Positions 15,661 to 24,335 of a stretch of 64,000 nt of DNA are shown piece after piece. The notes under the pieces are model-generated. The model did not search any database, was not told the origin of the DNA, and saw only the letters and a program-made list of their open reading frames with translations. A program made the position numbers and the translations under genes. This stretch comes from Flavobacterium sp. UBA7680 (lineage in GTDB: Bacteria > Bacteroidota > Bacteroidia > Flavobacteriales > Flavobacteriaceae). The stretch covers positions 1-64,000 of the forward strand of contig NZ_DLHA01000041.1 in NCBI RefSeq assembly GCF_002482975.1, given 5' to 3'. Every line of letters starts with the position of its first letter. Position 1 is the first letter of the stretch.

Positions 15661-17007
15661 ATGACTACTCTAAACGAATTGAATGCTATATCGCCAATTG
15701 ACGGAAGATATAGAAATAAAACTCAAAATTTAGCACCTTTCTTTTCTGAAGAAGCTTTAATAAAATACCGTGTACTGGTTGAAATTGAATATTTCATCGC
15801 TTTATGCGAAATTCCTTTACCTCAGCTTTCTGGTGTAAATTCAAACTTATTTGACAGTTTAAGAAATATCTATAAAAATTTCTCTACTGAAGATGCGCTT
15901 TGGATTAAAGAAACAGAAAAAGTAACCAACCACGACGTAAAAGCCGTTGAATATTTTATTAAAGATGCTTTTGAAAAATTAGGATTATCTCAATACAAAG
16001 AGTTCATTCACTTCGGATTAACATCTCAGGATATCAACAATACTGCCATTCCGCTTTCTACAAAAGAAGCTTTTGAGCAGGTGTATACGCCATCATTAAT
16101 TTCTGTAATTTCTAAATTAAAAGAATTAAGCGTAGAATGGAAAGATATCCCAATGCTGGCACGTACGCACGGACAGCCGGCTTCTCCTACTCGTTTAGGA
16201 AAAGAGATTTTAGTTTTTGTAGAGCGTTTAGAAGAGCAGATGCGTTTGTTATTCAATATTCCGTTTGCGGCTAAATTTGGCGGTGCAACAGGAAATTTCA
16301 ATGCACATCATGTTGCATATCCGCAAATTGACTGGAAAAAATTCGGAACTAATTTTGTTGAAAGCGAATTAGGTTTACAACATTCATTCCCAACAACTCA
16401 AATAGAACATTACGATCATTTTGCTGCGTTTTTTGATGGTTTAAAAAGAATCAACAATATCATTATCGATTTAGATCGTGATATCTGGACGTATGTTTCA
16501 ATGGATTATTTTAAACAAAAAATCAAAGCGGGCGAAATTGGTTCATCGGCAATGCCGCATAAAGTAAACCCAATTGATTTTGAAAACTCTGAAGGAAACT
16601 TAGGAATCGCTAATGCTATTTTCGAGCATTTATCTGCAAAACTTCCTATTTCAAGATTACAGCGTGATTTAACAGACAGTACAGTTTTACGTAATGTTGG
16701 TGTACCAATTGGACATACTATTATTGCTTTTGAAGCTACGCTGAAAGGTTTAAACAAGTTATTATTAAACGAAAGCAAATTTGCTGAAGATTTAGAGAAA
16801 AACTGGGCGGTTGTGGCAGAAGCAATTCAAACGATTTTACGTCGTGAAGCATATCCAAATCCGTATGAAGCATTAAAAGGTTTAACAAGAACTAATGAAG
16901 CTATTGATAAAAATGCAATTCATAATTTTATTGCGACTTTAGAAGTTTCTGATGCTGTTAGAGCCGAATTAATGCAGATAACTCCTAGTAATTACACAGG
17001 AATCTAA
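15661..17007 (+). CDS. purB: Adenylosuccinate lyase
   Basis: A 448-residue enzyme of purine synthesis that splits SAICAR and adenylosuccinate. Characteristic blocks: LNAISPIDGRYR at the N-terminus, KAVEYF, HFGLTSQDINNTA, ARTHGQPASPT and the signature GSSAMPHKVNPIDFENSEGN (fumarase/aspartase superfamily; catalytic Ser in GSSAMPHK). Length and layout fit the E. coli-type enzyme. ATG 15661 gives MTTLNELNAISP, the normal start; the extra nine codons upstream overlap the promoter. A good terminator follows at 17032. Confidence 0.95.
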   Translation: MTTLNELNAISPIDGRYRNKTQNLAPFFSEEALIKYRVLVEIEYFIALCEIPLPQLSGVNSNLFDSLRNIYKNFSTEDALWIKETEKVTNHDVKAVEYFIKDAFEKLGLSQYKEFIHFGLTSQDINNTAIPLSTKEAFEQVYTPSLISVISKLKELSVEWKDIPMLARTHGQPASPTRLGKEILVFVERLEEQMRLLFNIPFAAKFGGATGNFNAHHVAYPQIDWKKFGTNFVESELGLQHSFPTTQIEHYDHFAAFFDGLKRINNIIIDLDRDIWTYVSMDYFKQKIKAGEIGSSAMPHKVNPIDFENSEGNLGIANAIFEHLSAKLPISRLQRDLTDSTVLRNVGVPIGHTIIAFEATLKGLNKLLLNESKFAEDLEKNWAVVAEAIQTILRREAYPNPYEALKGLTRTNEAIDKNAIHNFIATLEVSDAVRAELMQITPSNYTGI

Positions 17008-17031
17008 AGAAAACCTAAAATATTTTGTCAA

Positions 17032-17064
17032 AAAAAGCTATCTTTATCGAGATAGCTTTTTTTT
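17032..17064 (+). terminator. Rho-independent terminator after purB
   Basis: AAAAAGCTATCT / AGATAGCTTTTT with a T-run is a strong hairpin 25 bases past the purB stop. Confidence 0.85.
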
Positions 17065-17172
17065 TAACCCGGAGTATCCAGATTAGTTCACCTGAATTGA
17101 TTTTAGTAGAAGTTTAGTGAACTTTTATAAGAAATAAAAAGCTGGATTATACTCCTGAAAAATACCACGTTT

Positions 17173-19404
17173 ATGATTGCCTTAAATGCCGCTGCAGAAA
17201 CTACACACCATTTACAACCTTTAATTAGTGATCTGGGATTAATCCTGATGACTGCCGGAATTGCCGTTCTAATATTTAAAAAAATGAAACAACCACTGGT
17301 TTTAGGATATCTGATTGCAGGATTCCTGGCCGGAAACCATTTTGATTTTTTCCCTTCAATAACCGACATGAAAAGTGTGGAAGTCTGGGCAGAAATTGGG
17401 GTTATATTTTTATTATTTAGTTTAGGACTTGAATTTAGTTTTAAGAAACTAATGAAAGTAGGCGGAACTTCATCTGTCACAGCAATTACCCAGATATTAT
17501 TCATGACACTAGTTGGTTATTGTGTTGGACAATGGATGGGCTGGGGAAAAATGGACAGCATTTTTCTCGGGGCTACGCTTTCTATTTCCTCAACAACCAT
17601 TATTATCAGGGCTTTTGATGAATTGGGAGTCAAAGGAAAAAAGTTCGTTGGGATTGTATTTGGAGCTTTAATTGTTGAAGATATTGTCGCCATTTTAATG
17701 CTCGTTTTACTATCGACAATTGCCGTGAGCGATCAGGTTTCGGGCGGTGCGTTAATACAATCGGTTTTAAAACTGGTTTTCTTTTTAATTATCTGGTTTT
17801 TGGGCGGAATCTTTATTATTCCAACGATTTTAAAGAAAGCCAAACATCTTTTAACCGATGAAATGCTGCTAATTATTTCCTTGGCATTATGTTTAATGAT
17901 GGTCATTTTTGCCGCAAATGTTGGTTTTTCTCCGGCTTTAGGAGCTTTTATTATGGGTTCTATTATTGCAGAAACTACAATGGCCGAAAAAATCGAACAT
18001 TTAATTCAGCCTGTAAAAGATTTATTTGGTGCTGTGTTTTTTGTATCGGTAGGAATGTTAATTAATCCCGAAACATTGGTTACGTACGCACTTCCGGTGG
18101 CTTTAATTACACTTTTAACCATTTTCGGAAAAGCATTTAGTTCCTCTATTGGAGCTTTACTTTCGGGACAGCCACTTAAACAATCTGTTCAAACCGGAAT
18201 GAGTTTAGCGCAAATTGGGGAATTCTCTTTTATTATTGCAACACTTGGAATGACTTTAAAAGTGACAAGTGATTTTTTATATCCTATAATTGTGGCCGTT
18301 TCAGCCATTACAACTTTTACAACTCCGTTTTTAATTAAATATTCCGAATCTTTTGCGCAGGTTTTAGAACAAAAAATGCCTAAAAGATGGGTCAAAAATA
18401 TTAATCGATACAGTTTAAATGCACAAGCCATTAAATCTGTAAGTACCTGGCAGGTTGTACTTCGATCGTCTATAACCCAAATAATCCTGCATACGATAAT
18501 TATAACTGCTATTATTTTATTATCATCAAAATTCATAGCCCCTTTAGTTGCCGATACAAGATTCGGAAACACTTTGGCCGCACTTATAACTTTAGCCGTA
18601 ATTGCTCCGTTTTTATGGGCATTATCGCTGCGTCGTGTAAAAGTAGATGAAGTCGAAATACTTTGGGAAGAACGTAAATATCGAGGCGCGCTTTTAATGC
18701 TTATTTTAATCAGAATGAGCCTTGGATTATTTTTCGTTGGATTTTTACTGAATATCTTCTTCTCGCCTTTAGTCGCTTTTGTCGCCTTGATTATTGCGAT
18801 TGGAGCGTATCAGCTTTTTCCAAAAAAACTAAACGAGCAATATCATAAAATCGAAAATCACTTTTTGAAAAACCTCAACGACCGCGAAAACAAAAAAATT
18901 GACAGACGTTATGCCAATTTAATGCCGTGGGATGGTCACATGTCTATTTTTGATATTGGAAAAGAATCCAACCTTGCCGGAAAAACACTTGAAGAATTAA
19001 AGATCAGGGAACTTCTGGGCATCAACATTGCTTATATACGACGCGGTGAAGTTACGATTCCAATTCCGTCAAAAAACGAACGTTTATTTCCCGGAGATGA
19101 AATCTGCGTAATTGGTACCGATGCACAAATTACCGAGTTTACCAAATACCTGACCCAAAACGAAATTGAAGCCAAAACAATCGAAGAATCTGAAATTGTA
19201 TTACGTCAGCTTGAAGTTTCGCAGGAAGAATTCACCCAAAAAAGCATCGGTCAATTTAGAGGAAAAACCGGCGGAATGGTAGTAGGAATTGAAAGAAACG
19301 GAAATAGAATCCTAAATCCTGAATCGAGTTTACTTTTACAACCCAACGATATTATCTGGGTAGTTGGAGATAAGAAAAAGATGGGTGAGCTTCTAAGAGG
19401 CTAA
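17173..19404 (+). CDS. CPA2-family cation:proton antiporter with two TrkA-C (RCK-C) domains
   Basis: A 743-residue membrane protein. The first ~400 residues hold about 12-13 helices of the Na+/H+ (or K+/H+) exchanger fold, including the motif FLLFSLGLEFSF and VEDIVAIL with acidic residues in helices. A second hydrophobic part (about 415-545) leads to two C-terminal regulatory domains: about 600-665 (GKTLEELKIRELLG...GDEICVIGT) and about 680-743 (GMVVGIERNGNRILNPES...NDIIWVVGD), both TrkA-C-like ligand/ion-sensing domains. No TrkA-N (NAD-binding) domain is evident, unlike KefB/C. Probably K+ or Na+ efflux. Confidence 0.88.
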   Translation: MIALNAAAETTHHLQPLISDLGLILMTAGIAVLIFKKMKQPLVLGYLIAGFLAGNHFDFFPSITDMKSVEVWAEIGVIFLLFSLGLEFSFKKLMKVGGTSSVTAITQILFMTLVGYCVGQWMGWGKMDSIFLGATLSISSTTIIIRAFDELGVKGKKFVGIVFGALIVEDIVAILMLVLLSTIAVSDQVSGGALIQSVLKLVFFLIIWFLGGIFIIPTILKKAKHLLTDEMLLIISLALCLMMVIFAANVGFSPALGAFIMGSIIAETTMAEKIEHLIQPVKDLFGAVFFVSVGMLINPETLVTYALPVALITLLTIFGKAFSSSIGALLSGQPLKQSVQTGMSLAQIGEFSFIIATLGMTLKVTSDFLYPIIVAVSAITTFTTPFLIKYSESFAQVLEQKMPKRWVKNINRYSLNAQAIKSVSTWQVVLRSSITQIILHTIIITAIILLSSKFIAPLVADTRFGNTLAALITLAVIAPFLWALSLRRVKVDEVEILWEERKYRGALLMLILIRMSLGLFFVGFLLNIFFSPLVAFVALIIAIGAYQLFPKKLNEQYHKIENHFLKNLNDRENKKIDRRYANLMPWDGHMSIFDIGKESNLAGKTLEELKIRELLGINIAYIRRGEVTIPIPSKNERLFPGDEICVIGTDAQITEFTKYLTQNEIEAKTIEESEIVLRQLEVSQEEFTQKSIGQFRGKTGGMVVGIERNGNRILNPESSLLLQPNDIIWVVGDKKKMGELLRG

Positions 19405-19585
19405 GATTCTGAGATACTAAGTTTTTTTCTTTACGAATATATCTTAAAAAAAGGCGCTAAATTTCTAAGCCAATAAGAGTTTAATCTCTCAAAAAACTTA
19501 GAAACTTAGCACCTTAGTATCTTAGTATCTTTTAAAAAAAACTTAGAATCTTAACGCCTTAGTATCTTAGTAACTTAGAACCTTA
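19388..19585. repeat. Iterated 'CTAAGATTCTGAGATACTAAG' / 'CTTAGTATCTTAG' repeat
   Basis: Degenerate short units (CTAAG, ACTTAGAA, CTTAGTATCTTAG) run across the convergent gap; left and right halves are complementary. The same theme appears at 10980 and 49500. It overlaps the last codons of the antiporter gene. Confidence 0.6.
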
Positions 19586-20221
19586 TTTATTCGGCTGCGG
19601 TGTAATACGCAAATAAGGTTTAATTGCTGTATGTCCTTTTGGAAATTTCGCCGGAATATCACTATCTGGAACGGCTGGTGTAATTACAACATCTTCACCA
19701 TCTTTCCAGTTTGCCGGAGTGGCTACGCTGTAATTTGCAGTCAATTGTAAACTGTCAATAACACGAAGCAATTCGTCAAAATTTCTTCCTGTTGAAGCTG
19801 GGTAAGTTAGAGTCAATTTGATTTTTTTATCGGCACCAATAACAAAAACAGAACGTACTGTAAACTTATCGCTCGCATTAGGGTGAAGCATATCATACAG
19901 CGTTGCTATTTTTTTATCTTCATCGGCAATAATTGGAAAATTAACCTCTGTATTTTGAGTTTCGTTAATGTCTTTAATCCACTCCAGGTGCGACTGTAAA
20001 CCGTCTACACTCAAAGCTATAACTTTAGTATTTCTTTTTGAAAATTCCGGAACATAGTTCGCTACAGTTCCCAATTCAGTTGTACAAACAGGAGTAAAAT
20101 CTGCTGGATGCGAAAATAAAACGCCCCAAGAATCTCCTAACCATTCATGAAAATTGATTGGTCCTTGTGTAGTTTCTGCCTGAAAATCCGGAGCTATATC
20201 GCCTAATCTTAATGTTGACAT
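19583..20221 (-). CDS. 1-Cys (Prx6-type) peroxiredoxin
   Basis: A 212-residue peroxiredoxin that reduces peroxides. Thioredoxin fold begins with LGDIAPDFQAETTQG; the peroxidatic Cys is in FTPVCTTELG, with Thr and later Arg (FTVRSVFVI) completing the active site. Only one catalytic Cys is apparent, and the C-terminal AhpC/TSA extension (WKDGEDVVITPAVPD...) is typical of the Prx6 group. Cytoplasmic; no thioredoxin/reductase gene beside it. Confidence 0.92.
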   Translation of the reverse strand: MSTLRLGDIAPDFQAETTQGPINFHEWLGDSWGVLFSHPADFTPVCTTELGTVANYVPEFSKRNTKVIALSVDGLQSHLEWIKDINETQNTEVNFPIIADEDKKIATLYDMLHPNASDKFTVRSVFVIGADKKIKLTLTYPASTGRNFDELLRVIDSLQLTANYSVATPANWKDGEDVVITPAVPDSDIPAKFPKGHTAIKPYLRITPQPNK

Positions 20222-20337
20222 AATTTATATTTTTTAGTTCCTCTAAAATTAACTAAAAAATGCATTTAGAAAACATTCAATTTCTAAAAAAAAGTTAAAA
20301 TTCTACATTCTCTATCTAATTACTATTTTAATCTGGT

Positions 20338-20480
20338 TTTAACACATAGGAACATAGCTTTTTGGAATCTTAAAAAGGCGTTTCACTTGCATTAACAAAC
20401 ATAGGCTATGTGTGAGAAACTAGTTTCTTTTGATCTTCTCTTTTGGACAAGAAAAACTATGTTTCTATGTGTTAAAACAA
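20338..20480. repeat. Repeat with 'GAGAAACTAGTTTC' core, copy 1
   Basis: A ~69-base segment (20408-20476, GAGAAACTAGTTTC core then CTTTTGATCTTCTC) is repeated in the same orientation at 21671-21741. The wider block begins and ends with 'TTTTAACACATAGG' and 'CTATGTGTTAAAA', forming an inverted repeat. Confidence 0.75.
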
Positions 20481-20502
20481 TTACACAACAGTTTATAATA
20501 AA

Positions 20503-21414
20503 TTAAATAAACCCCACCACAAAGTACCAAATAGCAAGAGTTACAAACGAAATAGGAATCCCGAAACCAATCATCATACTGCTTAATTTTGGTTTTAAAC
20601 CATAAGTCGAAGCCAGAATTGCGCCTGTAATCATAGGCGCCATGGCGATTTCTATAATCGTAATTTTTATCGCTTCAGAACGCTGGTTAAAAACAAAAAC
20701 ATAGAGAATAAAAATAATCAGCGGCGTTACAATAAGACGGAAGAAAAGTCCGAGGCGTAAAAATTTCCAATGCTTGCTTTTTCGATCAAAAGTCAATTGT
20801 AATCCAACCGAAAATAAAGCCAAAGGCGTAACCAAACTTCCTAGTTTCAATAAAAAAGGCTGAATATTTGAATCTAAATCATAATCAAAAACGTTGAGCA
20901 AACACGCCGCAACGAATGTAATAAATGGAGGAAATAAAAGAATCTTCTTCGAAATGCTTTTAAAATCCGGACTCCCTTTAGAATAAAAAGCCGCCACAAA
21001 AACACCCAAAGTCGAAACCACCACAAAAGTTCCCGGCTGATCTACCAAAACTGCTGTTTCTAAACCCTTCTTTCCAAACAAAGCCTCAACAATAGGATAT
21101 CCCAAAAATGACGAATTACTTAATCCCGCAGTCAGGATCAAACAGCCAATAAGTTTATTTGACCAGCCCAGTCGTCGCCCTAAAAAATGAAAAAATATAA
21201 AAGCCAGAAAAAAACTAATCCACCCCGCTCCTATCGGGAACAATAATTCGTTGCTCCATTTTATTTTCGGAATATGATATAGCGTTATCGCCGGAAGGCA
21301 GACATAAATAACAATTTTATTGATCGTTTTATAAATATGAGTTGGAAACCGCTTTACATTCTGCAAAAGCAATCCTAAAAATAAAAAGAAGAATATTATA
21401 ATAAAGTTGTTCAT
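20503..21414 (-). CDS. AEC-family (auxin efflux carrier-type) transporter
   Basis: A 303-residue membrane protein with about ten helices in two five-helix halves, the pattern of the AEC family (for example the region LPAITLYHIPKI in helix 2 and GLSNSSFLGYPIVEALFG in the first crossover; PLALFSVGLQL and MAPMITGAILASTYGL in the second). AEC members export or import organic acids and other small metabolites; the substrate cannot be told here. A direct repeat lies on each side of the gene. Confidence 0.85.
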   Translation of the reverse strand: MNNFIIIFFFLFLGLLLQNVKRFPTHIYKTINKIVIYVCLPAITLYHIPKIKWSNELLFPIGAGWISFFLAFIFFHFLGRRLGWSNKLIGCLILTAGLSNSSFLGYPIVEALFGKKGLETAVLVDQPGTFVVVSTLGVFVAAFYSKGSPDFKSISKKILLFPPFITFVAACLLNVFDYDLDSNIQPFLLKLGSLVTPLALFSVGLQLTFDRKSKHWKFLRLGLFFRLIVTPLIIFILYVFVFNQRSEAIKITIIEIAMAPMITGAILASTYGLKPKLSSMMIGFGIPISFVTLAIWYFVVGFI

Positions 21415-21526
21415 ATCAAGGGTTCATGACAAAAATAGGGATTTATAAATTGATGTATAAAACAAATTACATCCCTTCTCTAAGTTTTTTGTTATTTTAT
21501 TAATTTGGCAAAGGCGCAGAGACTTT

Positions 21527-21626
21527 GTCATTCGACGAAGGAGAAATCTCCGCAAGTAACTCCGCAGCGAGAATCCAATCTTTGTCGAGCTTCTCGCGGA
21601 GATTTCTCCCATCGGTCGAAATGACA
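21527..21626. repeat. Inverted repeat 'TGTCATTCGACGAAGGAGAA...'
   Basis: TGTCATTCGACGAAGGAGAA at the left is complementary to the right arm ending ...ATCGGTCGAAATGACA. Part of the ~430-base gap before the Rrf2 gene; a short reading frame seen here is repeat-encoded and rejected. Confidence 0.75.
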
Positions 21627-21670
21627 ATATTATCTTCAAACTTTGCGTTTTTAACATTAAGCTTCGGATT

Positions 21671-21741
21671 ATGTGCGAGAAACTAGTTTCTTTTGATCTT
21701 CTCTTTTAGACAAAGAAAAACTATGTTCCTATGTGTTTAAA
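21671..21741. repeat. Repeat with 'GAGAAACTAGTTTC' core, copy 2
   Basis: Direct copy of 20408-20476 with a few substitutions. The two copies bracket the AEC transporter gene. Confidence 0.75.
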
Positions 21742-21793
21742 AAAAATTATACATCCTCACACAGAAACAATCAGAATTAATTTTTAGTTAAAA

Positions 21794-21826
21794 TTTGTTT
21801 TTGTGTTCTAAAACTTACTACATTTG
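21794..21826 (+). promoter_or_regulatory. Promoter of the Rrf2 regulator gene
   Basis: TTTG at 21794-21797 and TACATTTG at 21819-21826 (TAnnTTTG) with 21 bases between fit the Bacteroidota promoter. The downstream half overlaps the palindrome at 21825. Confidence 0.6.
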
Positions 21827-21843
21827 TAACATATTTTATTACA
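21825..21843 (+). promoter_or_regulatory. Candidate Rrf2 operator O1
   Basis: TGTAACATATTTTATTACA is a 19-bp palindrome (TGTAA-N9-TTACA) overlapping the -7 element and the expected start site, two bases before the ATG. A near-identical site at 22275 precedes the next gene, so autoregulation by the Rrf2 protein is likely. Confidence 0.6.
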
Positions 21844-21845
21844 GT

Positions 21846-22253
21846 ATGCTTTCAGGTAAATTTGCTATTACGATTCACATTCTTACGCTCCTCAATAAAT
21901 TTCCGAATGATTATTTATCATCAGAATATATTGCAGGAAGTATTAACCTGAATCCGGTTTTGGTTCGAAAAGAAATTGCAAACCTAAAAGCACATCATAT
22001 TGTAGAAAGTAAAGAAGGAAAAAACGGCGGTACAAAACTGGCTGTAGATTCATCAAAGCTGACTTTAAAAGAAATTTTTGAAATGACTTTTGAAACCATC
22101 AATCTCGGTTATGCTAAAAATCAGCCCAATCCCGATTGTCCTGTGGGGAAAAAAATCAATCAGAATCTGGATGCTTTATATGCCGACATGAATCAAAAAG
22201 TGAGTGCACAATTGCAAGGGATTTCTTTAGAAGATTTTTCGAACCAGTTTTAA
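21846..22253 (+). CDS. Rrf2-family transcriptional regulator
   Basis: A 135-residue winged-helix repressor of the Rrf2 family: FAITIHILTLLNKF, then LSSEYIAGSINLNPVLVRKEIANLK (recognition helix) and the wing EGKNGGTKLAV. It has a single Cys (PDCPVG), not the three that bind Fe-S in IscR/NsrR, so it is of the YwnA-like, cluster-free type. ATG 21846 is used as upstream codons overlap promoter sequence. The next gene is a YwnB-like oxidoreductase; the pairing is common and implies local control. Confidence 0.88.
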   Translation: MLSGKFAITIHILTLLNKFPNDYLSSEYIAGSINLNPVLVRKEIANLKAHHIVESKEGKNGGTKLAVDSSKLTLKEIFEMTFETINLGYAKNQPNPDCPVGKKINQNLDALYADMNQKVSAQLQGISLEDFSNQF

Positions 22254-22274
22254 AGCTATTTTTTTACACTAAAC

Positions 22275-22293
22275 TGTAACATTTTTTATTACT
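22275..22293 (+). promoter_or_regulatory. Candidate Rrf2 operator O2
   Basis: TGTAACATTTTTTATTACT differs from O1 (21825) at two positions and has the same half-site spacing. It sits in the 57-base gap before the NAD(P)-binding protein gene. Confidence 0.55.
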
Positions 22294-22310
22294 AAATAAA
22301 TTTATATATT

Positions 22311-22952
22311 ATGAAAATCGCAATTATTGGAGCTACTGGATTTGTAGGCTCAGCAATCTTAAACGAATTAGCAGGCAGAAATCACGACATTACTGCTATT
22401 GCAAGAAACCCTAAAGACACCGCTGGCATTAACTGGAAAAGTGCTGATATTTTTAATGTAAACGAACTAGCAGAAATTTTAAAAGGAAACGATGCCGTTA
22501 TCAATGCGTACAATTCAGGATGGACAAACCCTAATATTTATGATGATTTTATTGCCGGATCAAAAGCGATTCAGGAAGCCGTAAAAAAATCGGGTGTTAA
22601 ACGTTATATCACTATTGGCGGCGCAGGAAGTTTGTTTGTTGCTCCGGGTTTACAAGCGGTTGATACGCCAGATTTTCCAAAAGAATTTTATGCCGGTGCG
22701 ACTGCAGCGAGAGATTATTTAAATATTTTAAAAGAAGAAAAAGAGTTAGACTGGGCATTTTTTAGTCCTGCTTTCGAAATGCACCAGGGCATTACAACCG
22801 GAAGAACAGGAAAATATCGTTTAGGTTTAGAAAATCCTGTTTTTAACGACGAACAAAGAAGTATTTTATCTGTAGAAGATTTAGCAGTTGTAATTGCTGA
22901 TGAAACTGAAACCCCAAAACACCATCAGGTTCGTTTTACAGCGGCTTATTAA
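22311..22952 (+). CDS. NAD(P)-binding oxidoreductase, YwnB-like (atypical SDR)
   Basis: A 213-residue Rossmann-fold protein: dinucleotide motif IGATGFVGSAIL at 7-18, KSADIFNVNEL, DAVINAYN, YITIGGAGSLF and WAFFSPAFEM blocks typical of the YwnB/SDR_a5 group. Lacks the Tyr-x3-Lys of classical SDRs. Such proteins are often partnered with Rrf2 or MarR regulators and respond to electrophiles or oxidants; the substrate is unknown. It shares an upstream palindrome with the preceding regulator gene. Confidence 0.85.
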   Translation: MKIAIIGATGFVGSAILNELAGRNHDITAIARNPKDTAGINWKSADIFNVNELAEILKGNDAVINAYNSGWTNPNIYDDFIAGSKAIQEAVKKSGVKRYITIGGAGSLFVAPGLQAVDTPDFPKEFYAGATAARDYLNILKEEKELDWAFFSPAFEMHQGITTGRTGKYRLGLENPVFNDEQRSILSVEDLAVVIADETETPKHHQVRFTAAY

Positions 22953-22960
22953 TTTTTTTT

Positions 22961-23158
22961 GCCACGAATTACACGAATTTACACGAATTAGATTATTTCT
23001 TAAGTTTCGTATGTCATCCTGAGCGAAGTCGAAGGACACACAAGTAACTCATAATCAAAATTGATAATCTTTGTCAAGCTGATTACGTGTCCTTCGACTT
23101 CGCTCAGGATGACAAAAAATATGATAACAAATTCGTGTAAATTCGTGTAATTCGTGCC
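22961..23158. repeat. Nested inverted repeats (200 bp)
   Basis: Outer arms (GCCACGAATTACACGAATT... / ...AATTCGTGTAATTCGTGCC) enclose an inner pair (TGTCATCCTGAGCGAAGTCG at 23012 / CGACTTCGCTCAGGATGACA ending near 23114). It fills most of the 265-base gap before meaB. Confidence 0.8.
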
Positions 23159-23217
23159 AAACTAACTTTTTGAAACTGTTTTTGTTTTCTGTACTTTTAC
23201 AATATTAAAAAAGCATT

Positions 23218-24315
23218 TTGTCAAGTTTAAAGAAACAGTCGGGCAGTTTAACTGAAAAAGCTGGAATTTCATCTCCTGAAATCACCAATGTTTCGGCTAT
23301 CCATCAAATCAAAAACAAACGCAGACAGCAGCCTTCTGCTTCGGAATTAATATCTGGAATTCTTTCCGGAAATATAACAGCGCTGAGCCGTGCGATTACG
23401 CTTATCGAAAGCACAAATCCTGAACACGCCGCAAAAGCAGACGAAATTATAAAAGGCTGTCTTCCGCATGCTAATAAATCAATCCGCATTGGAATCACTG
23501 GTGTTCCCGGAGTAGGAAAAAGTACTTTTATTGAGGCTTTCGGAACTTATTTGACTCAGGCAGGAAAAAAAGTAGCTGTTTTGGCAGTTGATCCCAGCAG
23601 TTCAATTTCGCACGGAAGTATTCTGGGCGATAAAACCCGAATGGAAGAATTAGTAAAAGATGAAAATGCTTTTATCCGTCCGAGTGCCTCTGGAGAAAAT
23701 TTAGGCGGTGTTGCCCGTAAAACCCGGGAAACAATTATTTTATGTGAAGCCGCAGGTTTTGACACGATAATTATAGAAACGGTTGGTGTGGGTCAAAGTG
23801 AAACCGCTGTTCACAGTATGGTTGATTTTTTTCTTTTACTAAAAATTTCCGGCGCAGGCGATGAACTTCAAGGCATTAAAAGAGGTATAATGGAAATGGC
23901 AGACGCCATCGTGATCAATAAAGCCGACGGTGATAATATCAAAAAAGCCAATCAGGCAAAACTGGAGTTTAATAGAGCCTTGCATTTATTTCCGCCAAAA
24001 AAATCAAACTGGCAGCCAAAAGTTACGACTTGCAGTGCTATTACTAAAGAAGGTATTTCGGATATCTGGAACACAATTTCTGATTATTTCGAAATGACGA
24101 AAGAAACGGGTTTCTTTCAGGAAAAAAGAAACGAACAAAATCATTTCTGGATGATGGAAACCATCAACGAACAATTGAAACAAAATTTCTACAATCAGCC
24201 CGAAATCATTTCATTATTGGAACAAAATAAAAAAGCGGTGCAAAATAATGAAATATCACCTTTTGCAGCCGCTCAGTTTTTATTAAGTGAATATAAAAAG
24301 CTCTTAACTCCTTAA
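23218..24315 (+). CDS. meaB: MeaB/ArgK-type G protein chaperone of methylmalonyl-CoA mutase
   Basis: A 365-residue GTPase that protects and reloads adenosylcobalamin mutases. P-loop GVPGVGKST follows RIGIT (near residue 100), then AVDPSSSISHGSILGDKTRM, ENLGGVARKTRE, ETVGVGQSE and NKADGD. The helical N- and C-terminal extensions of the family are present. Start is TTG 23218; the first conserved residues appear at ~40, so a slightly shorter protein is possible. The mutase subunits are not in this window, so it is a stand-alone meaB. Confidence 0.9.
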   Translation: MSSLKKQSGSLTEKAGISSPEITNVSAIHQIKNKRRQQPSASELISGILSGNITALSRAITLIESTNPEHAAKADEIIKGCLPHANKSIRIGITGVPGVGKSTFIEAFGTYLTQAGKKVAVLAVDPSSSISHGSILGDKTRMEELVKDENAFIRPSASGENLGGVARKTRETIILCEAAGFDTIIIETVGVGQSETAVHSMVDFFLLLKISGAGDELQGIKRGIMEMADAIVINKADGDNIKKANQAKLEFNRALHLFPPKKSNWQPKVTTCSAITKEGISDIWNTISDYFEMTKETGFFQEKRNEQNHFWMMETINEQLKQNFYNQPEIISLLEQNKKAVQNNEISPFAAAQFLLSEYKKLLTP

Positions 24316-24335
24316 AGCTTTTTTTAATATTTCAT

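Noticed and set aside
21424..21657. 77-codon minus-strand reading frame (Arg/Leu/Ser-rich)
   Set aside because: It lies in an inverted repeat (21527-21626) and its composition is that of repeat-encoded shadow frames.
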